From Roseomonas acroporae (GTDB lineage: Bacteria; Pseudomonadota; Alphaproteobacteria; Acetobacterales; Acetobacteraceae), in the NCBI RefSeq assembly GCF_023223525.1, contig NZ_JALPRX010000068.1:1-64000 (forward strand): a stretch of 64,000 nucleotides of DNA, given 5' to 3'. Positions 44,281-51,206 of this stretch are shown here, in pieces. Numbering within the stretch: the first letter of the stretch is position 1; each line of letters starts with the position of its first letter. The notes beneath the pieces are model-generated. The model was not told the DNA's origin, did no database searches, and saw only the letters and a list, made by a program, of their open reading frames with translations. Position numbers and translations under genes: made by a program.

Positions 44281-44544
44281 TCAGCGGAAGGCGCGCTTGG
44301 CTTCCTCCAGCTCGCCGAGCGCGGCGCGGATCAGGCGCTGCGCCTCGCCCTTGTGGCCGCCGAAGCGGTCGGGCGCACGCTCCAGCGAGGCCAGCGCCGC
44401 CTGGAGGTGGTTCTGGGCGTCGACGATGTTGGGAAACGGCGTCTGCGCGACGACGCAGCCGCCGGCGAAGCCGGTGCCGGCCAGCAGGAGTGCGCCCAGG
44501 ATCCGCGGCAGGCGGTTGCGGGGCCACGACGGACGATGTGACAT
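44281..44544 (-). CDS. Small putative lipoprotein (87 aa)
   Basis: The 87-residue protein has a basic start, a hydrophobic stretch and lipobox FAGGC (Cys30), followed by a 57-residue helical domain (DAQNHLQAALASLERAPDRF, RLIRAALGELEEAKRAF) likely to form a helical hairpin or coiled coil. The ATG at 44544 is 7 nt from GGAGGAG; an adjacent ATG at 44547 is also possible. It resembles the small periplasmic helical lipoproteins common in Acetobacteraceae; the role is unknown. Confidence 0.75.
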   Translation of the reverse strand: MSHRPSWPRNRLPRILGALLLAGTGFAGGCVVAQTPFPNIVDAQNHLQAALASLERAPDRFGGHKGEAQRLIRAALGELEEAKRAFR

Positions 44545-44836
44545 CATGGATCTCCTCCGGAATGATGCCCGGCGCCGCATTGTCGCAGCGGGTTCGTTAC
44601 GGGGCCAGAGCTGCCCGCCGGCCACGCGAGCCGCGATCCGGTCGGGACCGAGGATCGCCGCAGGTCCCGGTCTTCGGCACGGCGTCACGCCTCCGGGCAT
44701 GTTCGCCGCCCCCCGGCGCGGCAGGCGGGCGGCGGCGTCCACGCCGATCCGGCCGGCGGCGGCCGCCCCTGCCCGGGACGCTCCCCCACGCGCGCGGTTG
44801 CCGGCCGGCGCAGGCCCGGACCCGTGCGTGGCGGGA
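44545..44836. other. Intergenic region with R2-like remnant
   Basis: 292 bp between two minus-strand genes. About 44622-44711 resembles a decayed R2 element (GCGAGCCGCGATCCGGTCGG, later GGCGTCACGCCTCCGGGCATG). No gene is seen. Confidence 0.4.
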
Positions 44837-46453
44837 TCAGGCCTCCCGCCGGCCCGGCAACGCGCCGGGCCGCCCGAACAGGTAGCCCTGGCCGAATTGC
44901 ACGCCGAGCTCGCGCATCACCCGCGCCTCCGCCTCCGTCTCGATCCGCTCGGCCACCACCTGCGCGTCCATGGTGCGGGCGAGATCGACCATCGAGGCGA
45001 CGAAGCAGCGCTCCCGCTCGGAACGCACGGCGCTCTGCACGTAGGAGCCGTCGATCTTGACGAATTCCACGCGGAAGGTGCGCAGGTAGCGCAGCGCCGA
45101 GGCGCCGGCGCCGAAGTCGTCGAGGCAGAGCCGCACGCCGCGGTCGCGCAGCCCCTCGGTGGTCTCCAGCGCCGCCGCCGGGTCCTCGATCTCCGCCGTC
45201 TCGGTGATCTCGGCGAGCAGCCGGCCGGCGAGGCCGGGGCTGGCATCGAGCCGGGCGAGGAGCTGGCGGCGGAATTCGGGATTCTGCAGGGACAGGCCCG
45301 ACAGGTTCCAGGCGAGGTTCGGCGTGTCGCGGTGGCGCAGCATGTCGCAGACCCGGTCGGTCACCGCCCAGTCCAGCTCCTCGGAAAGACCGACGGCCTC
45401 GGCGAAGGTGACGAATTCCTGCACGTTGCTGATGGGCAGGCCGGGGGTGGGGTGCGGCCGCAGCAGCGCCTCGAAGTGATGCGCCGGGCCGCCGGCCAGC
45501 GGCATGATGGGCTGGAAGGCGAGGTGGAAGCGGCGTTCCGCCAGGCTGCGCCGCAGCGCCGTGGCGCGCGTGGTGGCGGCGGCGACGAAGGCGGCCAGAC
45601 CGCCGTCGAACCCGGCGTCGGAGAAGCCCGCCGCGCCGCCGCCCGAGAAGGCGACCAGGGCGTGGCGCAGGGCACGCGTCGCCTGGACGGCGGTGAGGCC
45701 GTCATCCCCCTGGAGCGGCAGGGTGCGCGTGTCCAGCCGGGCCTTGCTGCCGGAGGCGGCCAGCACCTCCTCCAGCCGTGCCGCGAGGCGCGTGAGATCG
45801 TCGACCGAGCCCTGCAGCACCCCGTAGCGGCCTTCCGACAATTCGCAGGCGATGGAGTCGGGCCCCGCATCGTGGGTCAGCATCCGGCCGATCTCCTGCA
45901 TGACCTCGGGGCGGAGCGCGCCGCTGCCGTCGGGCCCCACCAATTCCAGCAGCCCCAGCGCGGACGCGCCGCCGCCATCGAGCGCGGCGCGCAGCCGGGA
46001 CTGGCTCTCGCGCACGAAGTCCGCCCCGGCCGCGGCCGGGGCGGAGGGGGCAGAGACCGGCAACGGGGCGAAGCAGAGACAGAGGCGCTGCCGGTCGCCG
46101 GCCTCGGGCACGACCAGGCCGGAGAGCGCCACGGCGCGCCGGCCCGGCCCGGCGAGGTGCAGGGCGAAGGGCAGCAGGCGGCCGCGCAGCAGCAGCAGCG
46201 CGAAGGCGGTGTCGAAGGCGGCCCGGTCCTCGGGTGCCACCAGCAGGCGGGCCGGCTGGCCCAGGCAGGTTTCCGACTCCCGGCCGAGGCGCATGGGAAA
46301 GGCGCCGGTGGCGTAGGTCACGCGCCCGTCCGGGCCGGCTTCCACCAGCAGCTCGGCGGCGGCCAGGGCGAAGGCGATGAAGCGGTCGGAAGGGGCCGCG
46401 CGGCGTGCCTTCCGCCCTGTCGTCGCGCTGCAAGCTGTACCCGCGCCGGCCAT
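44837..46453 (-). CDS. EAL-domain protein with PAS and degenerate GGDEF (c-di-GMP phosphodiesterase candidate)
   Basis: The 538-residue soluble protein has a PAS-like sensor (about 25-130), a GGDEF-like region without the signature (LSEGRYGVL at 205-213 where RxGGDEF would be), and a C-terminal EAL domain (about 305-535). EAL residues look kept: FEALLR (327-332), Asn383 in NLSG, Glu415 in EITE, Asp445-Asp446 in LDDFGAG, and lysine in VKIDG. It probably degrades cyclic-di-GMP, with the dead GGDEF as a GTP-sensing or structural unit. No transmembrane segment. It stands alone on the minus strand. Confidence 0.88.
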   Translation of the reverse strand: MAGAGTACSATTGRKARRAAPSDRFIAFALAAAELLVEAGPDGRVTYATGAFPMRLGRESETCLGQPARLLVAPEDRAAFDTAFALLLLRGRLLPFALHLAGPGRRAVALSGLVVPEAGDRQRLCLCFAPLPVSAPSAPAAAGADFVRESQSRLRAALDGGGASALGLLELVGPDGSGALRPEVMQEIGRMLTHDAGPDSIACELSEGRYGVLQGSVDDLTRLAARLEEVLAASGSKARLDTRTLPLQGDDGLTAVQATRALRHALVAFSGGGAAGFSDAGFDGGLAAFVAAATTRATALRRSLAERRFHLAFQPIMPLAGGPAHHFEALLRPHPTPGLPISNVQEFVTFAEAVGLSEELDWAVTDRVCDMLRHRDTPNLAWNLSGLSLQNPEFRRQLLARLDASPGLAGRLLAEITETAEIEDPAAALETTEGLRDRGVRLCLDDFGAGASALRYLRTFRVEFVKIDGSYVQSAVRSERERCFVASMVDLARTMDAQVVAERIETEAEARVMRELGVQFGQGYLFGRPGALPGRREA

Positions 46454-46716
46454 GCTGCATCCTGCCTGATCCGAAGCAGGACTAAGGCGGGCCGCTTAAT
46501 GGCGCATGAACCAGGGAGACAAGTCGCCGCCGGCCCGGCCCGCGCCTGCGCGCGCGCCCCGCGGGACCCGGCCGGCCAGGCGCGACGGCGATGCCGCGCG
46601 CCCCGCCGGAAGCCGTGGAATCCCGGCGGCCGTGCGGCCGCCGGGGTCGGGCCGTGCGCTCCCCGCCGCCGGGGAGGCGGGCATGGCGCTCCCCCGCCGG
46701 GGGAGCACGGCCGGGA

Positions 46717-47265
46717 TCAGGCGGCGGCGCGCACCGTGCCGGCCAGCGCGTCCTCGCCGTCCAGCACGGCGGCCACGGCATGCACCACGGCGGCGATGCG
46801 GACGGCGGCCTGCACCTGCTCCTGGCCCAGCCCGGCGGCGCGGACCACCTTCTCGTGCGCCTCCATGCACATGCCGCAGCCGTTCACGGCGGAGACGGCG
46901 AGCGACCACAGCTCGAAGTCCACCTTGTCCACGCCGGGCTTCGCCATGACGTTCATGCGCAGCTTGGCCGGCATCTTCGCGTAGTCGCCGCCGACGAGGT
47001 GGGTGAAGCGGTAGTAGATGTTGTTCATGCCCATGATCGCCGCGGCGGCCTTGGCGGCGGTCAGCGCCTCGGGCGAGAGCTTCGGGCCGAACTCGGCGAC
47101 GATCGCCGCCGTCACCTCGGCGTTGCGCGAGGCGAGGGCCGAGACGACGAAGGTGCCGGCGAGCTTCTGCTGGTCGAGCACCGGCTCGGTCGCGAGGCTG
47201 CCGAGGTTGAGCTTCAGGTCCTTGGCGTATTCGGGCAGGCGGTTGCGCAGGGCTTCGAGGGACAT
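46717..47265 (-). CDS. ahpD: Alkyl hydroperoxide reductase AhpD-type protein
   Basis: The 182-residue protein is the carboxymuconolactone decarboxylase-like partner of AhpC. The catalytic CxxC pair is in [11 protein letters not shown] (Cys130, Cys133) with His137, as in AhpD. AhpD recycles oxidised AhpC using lipoamide-linked electrons in bacteria without AhpF. The start at 47265 has a strong AGGAGG ribosome-binding site. It lies 251 bp downstream of ahpC on the same strand, a normal ahpCD order. Confidence 0.95.
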   Translation of the reverse strand: MSLEALRNRLPEYAKDLKLNLGSLATEPVLDQQKLAGTFVVSALASRNAEVTAAIVAEFGPKLSPEALTAAKAAAAIMGMNNIYYRFTHLVGGDYAKMPAKLRMNVMAKPGVDKVDFELWSLAVSAVNGCGMCMEAHEKVVRAAGLGQEQVQAAVRIAAVVHAVAAVLDGEDALAGTVRAAA

Positions 47266-47516
47266 GCTTGGCCTCCTTCGTGAAAACGGGGCGTGCCAAC
47301 GGGGCGTGCCAACAGGGCCGCTGGCCGGCGCCGGGTGGGGCGCCTGGGGAGCGGCGGCGGGGCGGATGAGAACGGGCCTGCGGGCCCGGACGGGTCGGGC
47401 CGCCCTGCCGGCATGCGGGGCGGCCCGGCCCGTCCGGCGCGGCGGTCGACCGCCGGCGCCGGAACGGAAGCCGGCCGGCACGGCTCGCGCCGCGCCGGCC
47501 GGGCATCAGGCGTGGC

Positions 47517-48092
47517 TCAGGCGGCCTGCTCGAACAGCTTCGCGGGGTCGAGCGTGTCCTTGCCCTTCTCCCAGTTGCACGGGCAGAGCTCGTCGGTCTG
47601 CAGCGCGTCGAGGACGCGGACGACCTCCTGCGGGTTGCGGCCGACGTTCAGCCCGTTCACCGAGGCCCACTGGATGGTGCCGTCCGGATCGACGATGAAG
47701 GTGGCGCGGAGCGCGACGCCCTCGTTCTTGTCGAGGATGCCGAGCGACTCCGCCAGCTCGCGCTTGGTGTCGGCCAGCATCGCGAAGGGCAGGTCGCGGA
47801 TGTCGTCGTTGTGGACGCGCCAGTTCAGGTGCACGAACTCGCTGTCCGTCGAGGCGCCGTAGACCACCGCGTCGCGGTCCGCGAACTCGCCGTTCAGCTT
47901 GCCGAAGGCCGCGATCTCGGTCGGGCAGATGAAGGTGAAGTCCTTCGGCCAGAAGAAGACGATCTTCCACTTGCCGGCATCGGACTCGTTGGTGATCTCG
48001 GTGAAGGACTTGCCGGGGCCGCCCAGGCCCTCGGCGCCGCCCTTGACGGCCTGCAGCTTGAAGCTCGGGAACTTGTCGCCAACGGTGAGCAT
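47517..48092 (-). CDS. ahpC: Peroxiredoxin AhpC
   Basis: The 191-residue 2-Cys peroxiredoxin reduces H2O2 and organic hydroperoxides. The peroxidatic cysteine is Cys56 in FTFICPTE, and the C-terminal LCPCNW holds the resolving cysteine (Cys170 or Cys172). The length and CPCNW motif match the AhpE/AhpC type that works with AhpD in actinobacteria and alphaproteobacteria. The start is ATG at 48092. It is divergently transcribed from oxyR across 127 bp, a classical arrangement for OxyR-activated control. Confidence 0.96.
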   Translation of the reverse strand: MLTVGDKFPSFKLQAVKGGAEGLGGPGKSFTEITNESDAGKWKIVFFWPKDFTFICPTEIAAFGKLNGEFADRDAVVYGASTDSEFVHLNWRVHNDDIRDLPFAMLADTKRELAESLGILDKNEGVALRATFIVDPDGTIQWASVNGLNVGRNPQEVVRVLDALQTDELCPCNWEKGKDTLDPAKLFEQAA

Positions 48093-48155
48093 GTGGCTCC
48101 CCCCAGGGATAAGGGTTGCGGATCTCGGGACGCCGTCATGCGGCGCCGCAGCAGA

Positions 48156-48185
48156 GATATGGCAAGCCGTTCAGCGGTGTGCCAA
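48156..48185 (-). promoter_or_regulatory. Candidate ahpC promoter
   Basis: On the minus strand, TTGGCA (48185-48180) and CATATC (48161-48156) are separated by 18 nt and point to ahpC. The OxyR-box candidate lies just upstream of the -35, the usual place for activation. Confidence 0.5.
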
Positions 48186-48188
48186 TGA

Positions 48189-48214
48189 ATAGTTTTGTTC
48201 GTTGTGATCGATTG
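48189..48214. promoter_or_regulatory. Candidate OxyR-binding site
   Basis: ATAG (48189-48192), 7 nt, CGTT (48200-48203), 7 nt, ATTG (48211-48214) follows the spacing of the OxyR motif ATAG-N7-CTAT-N7-ATAG with imperfect blocks. It is framed by the inverted repeat GCCAAT (48181-48186) / ATTGGC (48211-48216). Position between divergent ahpC and oxyR supports the call; exact bases are weak. Confidence 0.5.
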
Positions 48215-48219
48215 GCCCG

Positions 48220-49125
48220 ATGACCACCCTGCCCAGTCCGCAGCAGCTCCGCTACCTCCTGGCGCTGGCCGAGCACGGCCATTTCGGCCGCGCCGCCCGC
48301 GCCTGCGGGGTGACGCAATCCACCCTCTCGGCCGGCATCATCGCGCTGGAGCGGCAGCTCGACTCGACGCTGCTGGAGCACGGGCCGGTGAAGCGGCCGG
48401 TGTTCACGCCGCTCGGGCTGGAGGTGGTGGGGCGGGCCCGCGCGGCGCTCGGCGCGCTGGAGGCGGTGGCCGAGACGGCCGCGGCGGCGCGCGAGCCGCT
48501 GAGCGGGCCGCTGCGGGTCGGCCTGATCCCCACCATCGGCCCGTTCCTGCTGCCGCGCCTGATGCCGGCGCTGCGCGAGGCCTTCCCGCGCCTGCGGCTC
48601 TGGCTGCGCGAGGACCTGACGGAGCGGCTGGTGGAGCGGCTGGAGAGCGGCCGGCTCGACCTGCTGATCCTCGCCCTGCCCTGCGACTGCAACGAGGCGG
48701 AGACGATGGCGATCGCCGAGGACCCGTTCCTGGTCGCCCTGCCCCCCGGCCACCGGCTGGCCGGGCGGGAGCGCGTGCCGGTGGCGGCGCTGGGCGGCGA
48801 GCGCCTGCTGCTGCTGGAGGACGGGCACTGCCTGCGCGGGCATGCCCTGTCGGCCTGCGACCTGCCGGGCGCTGCGGCGGGGGACGAGTTCGCCGCCACC
48901 TCGCTGCACACCCTGGCCCAGATGGTGGCGGGCGGCCTCGGCGTGACGCTGCTGCCGCGGCTGGCGGTGGAGGGCGGGCTGCTCGCGGAGACGCCGCTGG
49001 CGGTGCGGCCGCTGGAGCACGAGGCGGCGCGGACCCTGGGCCTCGCCTGGCGGGCGCGCAGCCCGCGCGCGGCGGAATTCCGCGACCTGGGCGCGCTGGT
49101 GCAACGGGCGATCAGGCCCGCCTAG
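48220..49125 (+). CDS. oxyR: LysR-type peroxide sensor OxyR
   Basis: The 301-residue regulator has an N-terminal winged helix-turn-helix (QQLRYLLALAEHGHFGRAAR, CGVTQSTLSAGIIALE) and the peroxide-sensing cysteines Cys204 and Cys213 in DGHCLRGHALSAC, the spacing found in OxyR. Oxidation forms a disulfide that turns the protein into an activator. It probably activates the divergent ahpCD genes and represses itself. The ATG at 48220 follows the candidate operator directly. Its TAG stop codon is part of the CTAGAGC edge of an R1 repeat. Confidence 0.96.
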   Translation: MTTLPSPQQLRYLLALAEHGHFGRAARACGVTQSTLSAGIIALERQLDSTLLEHGPVKRPVFTPLGLEVVGRARAALGALEAVAETAAAAREPLSGPLRVGLIPTIGPFLLPRLMPALREAFPRLRLWLREDLTERLVERLESGRLDLLILALPCDCNEAETMAIAEDPFLVALPPGHRLAGRERVPVAALGGERLLLLEDGHCLRGHALSACDLPGAAAGDEFAATSLHTLAQMVAGGLGVTLLPRLAVEGGLLAETPLAVRPLEHEAARTLGLAWRARSPRAAEFRDLGALVQRAIRPA

Positions 49126-49246
49126 AGCATTTCCGAGCTGGGTGCACTCACCCGGCGACTCGGAAGATGCGAAAAACCGAAAGGCCGGAACGGCTCCGGC
49201 GCGTTTCCAAGCCGAGCGCGCGCCCGGCGTCTCGGGAAACGCGCCG
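49122..49246 (+). repeat. Dispersed palindromic element, type R1, tandem pair
   Basis: The first copy begins CTAGAGCATTTCCGAGC, then GGGTGCACTCACCCGGCGAC and TCGGAAGATGCGAAAAACCG with GGCCGGAACGGCTCC. A second shorter copy at about 49197-49246 has arms GGCGCGTTTCC / GGGAAACGCGCC around AGCCGAGCGCGCGCCCGGCG. The TAG of the first copy is the oxyR stop codon. Confidence 0.75.
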
Positions 49247-49361
49247 GATAAGAAGGCCGGCCCACGGCCGGCGCGGGACGCGGCGAACCGGGCCGCGGCC
49301 ATTGACGCCGGGTTCCGAACGCCCGAAGACCGCGGCGCCGAATCGCGGGAGATCGACCGGC

Positions 49362-50456
49362 ATGTCCCTCGTCCTGTCCGTCCTCGACCAGGCGCCCATC
49401 GCCTCGGGCCGCACCCCGGCCGAGGCGGTGGGCGAGACGCTGGCGCTGGCCCGCCACGCGGACGCGCTCGGCTTCCGACGCTACTGGCTGGCCGAGCACC
49501 ACAGCTCCGGCAGCCTCGCCTGCGCCGCGCCGGAGGTGCTGATCGCGGCCATCGCCGCCACCACGCCGCGCATCCGGGTCGGCTCGGCCGGGGTGATGCT
49601 GCCGCACTATGCCAGCCTGAAGGTTGCTGAGCAGTTCCGCATGCTGGAGGCGATCGCGCCCGGCCGCATCGACCTCGGCGTCGGCCGCGCCCCGGGCTCG
49701 GACGGGCGCACCGCCTACGCGCTGAACCCGAATGCCGGCGAGGCGGCCGAGCGCTTCCCGCAGCAGGTTTCCGAGCTGCTGGGCTGGCTCGGCGAGGGAC
49801 TGCCGGAGAACCATCCCTACCGGGCCGTGACGGCGCAGCCGGCGGTGCCGACCCGGCCGGAGGTCTGGGTGCTGGGCTCAAGCGACTACGGCGCCCAGGT
49901 CGCCGCGTATTTCGGCCTGCCCTACTGCTTCGCCCACTTCATCACGGACGGCCGCGGCGGCGAGGAGGCGATGGCGGCGTACCGCGAGAGCTTCCGCCCC
50001 TGGGGCCTGGCCCCCGCCGACGGCCGGGGGGACGGGGCGGCGGCGGCCCCGGCCGCCCGTCCGGGCCGACTCGGCGCGCCGCACGCGGCGCTCGGCGTCT
50101 TCGCGCTCGCCGCCGACACCGAGGCCGAGGCGCGGCGCCTGTTCGCCTCGCGCGCGCTGTGGCGCCTCTCGCGCGACCGCGGCGTCTACCCGCCGCTGCC
50201 GAGCCTCGCCGAGGCCGATGCGCATCCCTACACCGAGGCGGAACGCGCCAAGGTGGAGCGGCTGCGCGAGCGGGCGATCATCGGCACCGCCGCGCAGGTT
50301 CGGGAGAGGCTGGAGTCGTTGGCCGCCGCGCATGGCGCCGCGGAGGTGGCGGTGCTGACCGCCTGCCACGACCCGGCGGCGCGGCGGCATTCCTACACGC
50401 TGCTGGCCGAGGCATTCGGCCTCGCCGGCGCCCAGTCCCGAGACGTCAAATCCTGA
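49362..50456 (+). CDS. LLM-class (luciferase-like, MsnO8-type) flavin-dependent oxidoreductase
   Basis: The 364-residue protein has the bacterial-luciferase-like TIM barrel: LSVLDQAPIASGRTPAEAV at the start, ALGFRRYWLAEHHSSGSLAC, RIRVGSAGVMLPHYASLKVA, and GRIDLGVGRAPGSDG, the signature of the MsnO8 subgroup. Members use reduced flavin and oxygen to oxidise substrates; many are not characterised. The ATG at 49362 gives normal length. It follows oxyR by 236 bp with a repeat in between, so co-transcription is uncertain. About 25 residues of Gly/Ala/Pro are inserted near position 225. Confidence 0.92.
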   Translation: MSLVLSVLDQAPIASGRTPAEAVGETLALARHADALGFRRYWLAEHHSSGSLACAAPEVLIAAIAATTPRIRVGSAGVMLPHYASLKVAEQFRMLEAIAPGRIDLGVGRAPGSDGRTAYALNPNAGEAAERFPQQVSELLGWLGEGLPENHPYRAVTAQPAVPTRPEVWVLGSSDYGAQVAAYFGLPYCFAHFITDGRGGEEAMAAYRESFRPWGLAPADGRGDGAAAAPAARPGRLGAPHAALGVFALAADTEAEARRLFASRALWRLSRDRGVYPPLPSLAEADAHPYTEAERAKVERLRERAIIGTAAQVRERLESLAAAHGAAEVAVLTACHDPAARRHSYTLLAEAFGLAGAQSRDVKS

Positions 50457-50558
50457 GACGTCAGGTCCCGCAGGGGAAGGCGCGGCCTGCCCGGCCGCGC
50501 GCGGCCCTCCGCCGGCTCCCTCGGGGCGGCGGGGCCGCCGCGGGCCCGACCCGGCGGC

Positions 50559-50852
50559 TCAGCGCCGGATCGTCACCACCCGGAACACGGGCCGGCCGGA
50601 GCGCTGGCGCCAGTAGAGGGTCAGCGCGGCGAAGGCCGCAACGCCGATCGCCACCGGCAGCATCACGCTGAGGAAGACCAGCGCCAGCGCCACCGCCAGG
50701 ACGCCGGCCGCGGCGAGGCCCGCCAGCATGGCCATGCCGCGCAGCCTGGCCAGCGCCTTCTCCAGCCGCGACGGCTCGCGGAAGGTGCCATCCGGGCTCA
50801 TGTCGAGGATCAGCCTCGGCGTCGGGCCGAAGCGGGGGTCTTCTGGACGCAT
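50559..50852 (-). CDS. Small two-helix membrane protein (97 aa)
   Basis: The 97-residue product has a polar N-terminus (DPRFGPTPRLILDMSPDGTF, EPSRLEKALARLRG) and two adjacent hydrophobic helices (MAMLAGLAAAGVLAVALALVF and LPVAIGVAAFAALTLYW) with a basic tail ending in RVVTIRR. I do not recognise a family. Composition and boundary clarity support a real gene. It is convergent with the LLM oxidoreductase and divergent from the GGDEF-EAL gene. Confidence 0.75.
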   Translation of the reverse strand: MRPEDPRFGPTPRLILDMSPDGTFREPSRLEKALARLRGMAMLAGLAAAGVLAVALALVFLSVMLPVAIGVAAFAALTLYWRQRSGRPVFRVVTIRR

Positions 50853-51206
50853 GCGCGGAAGGTGGCGATGACGGCCCGCCGGTGCAAGGGAAAAGATTGC
50901 GGAAAGTTCATTTTCCGGGCCCTCCCCTCCGGCGCCGGGCATTGCCGCCGACCGGGGGGCACGGCTTTCCCGGCCGCTCGGGGCGAGGTCCGCGTCCGCG
51001 CAGGCCACCGCCGGCGGATGACCGCCTCGGCGCCGCGACGTGGAACGCGCGGCTTTCGCAATCCGTGATTGCATCGCCCTCCGGCCGCACGTCATCGTGA
51101 CCGGTGCGCCGACGGCCCCGGATCCGTTCCCGCTTAAGCAAGGCTTCGCTTTCCTGGCCCATCCTGGCCTCACCCGCCGCTCCCGGCGCACGATGCGGAG
51201 GAAGAT
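50853..51206. other. Divergent intergenic region upstream of the GGDEF-EAL gene
   Basis: 354 bp with no gene. Notable are a hairpin CGGAAA / TTTCCG near 50897-50918 in a locally AT-richer stretch, and an inverted repeat GCAATC-CGT-GATTGC at 51058-51072 that could be a regulator site. The strong ribosome-binding site GGAGGAAG precedes the TTG start at 51207. Confidence 0.45.
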
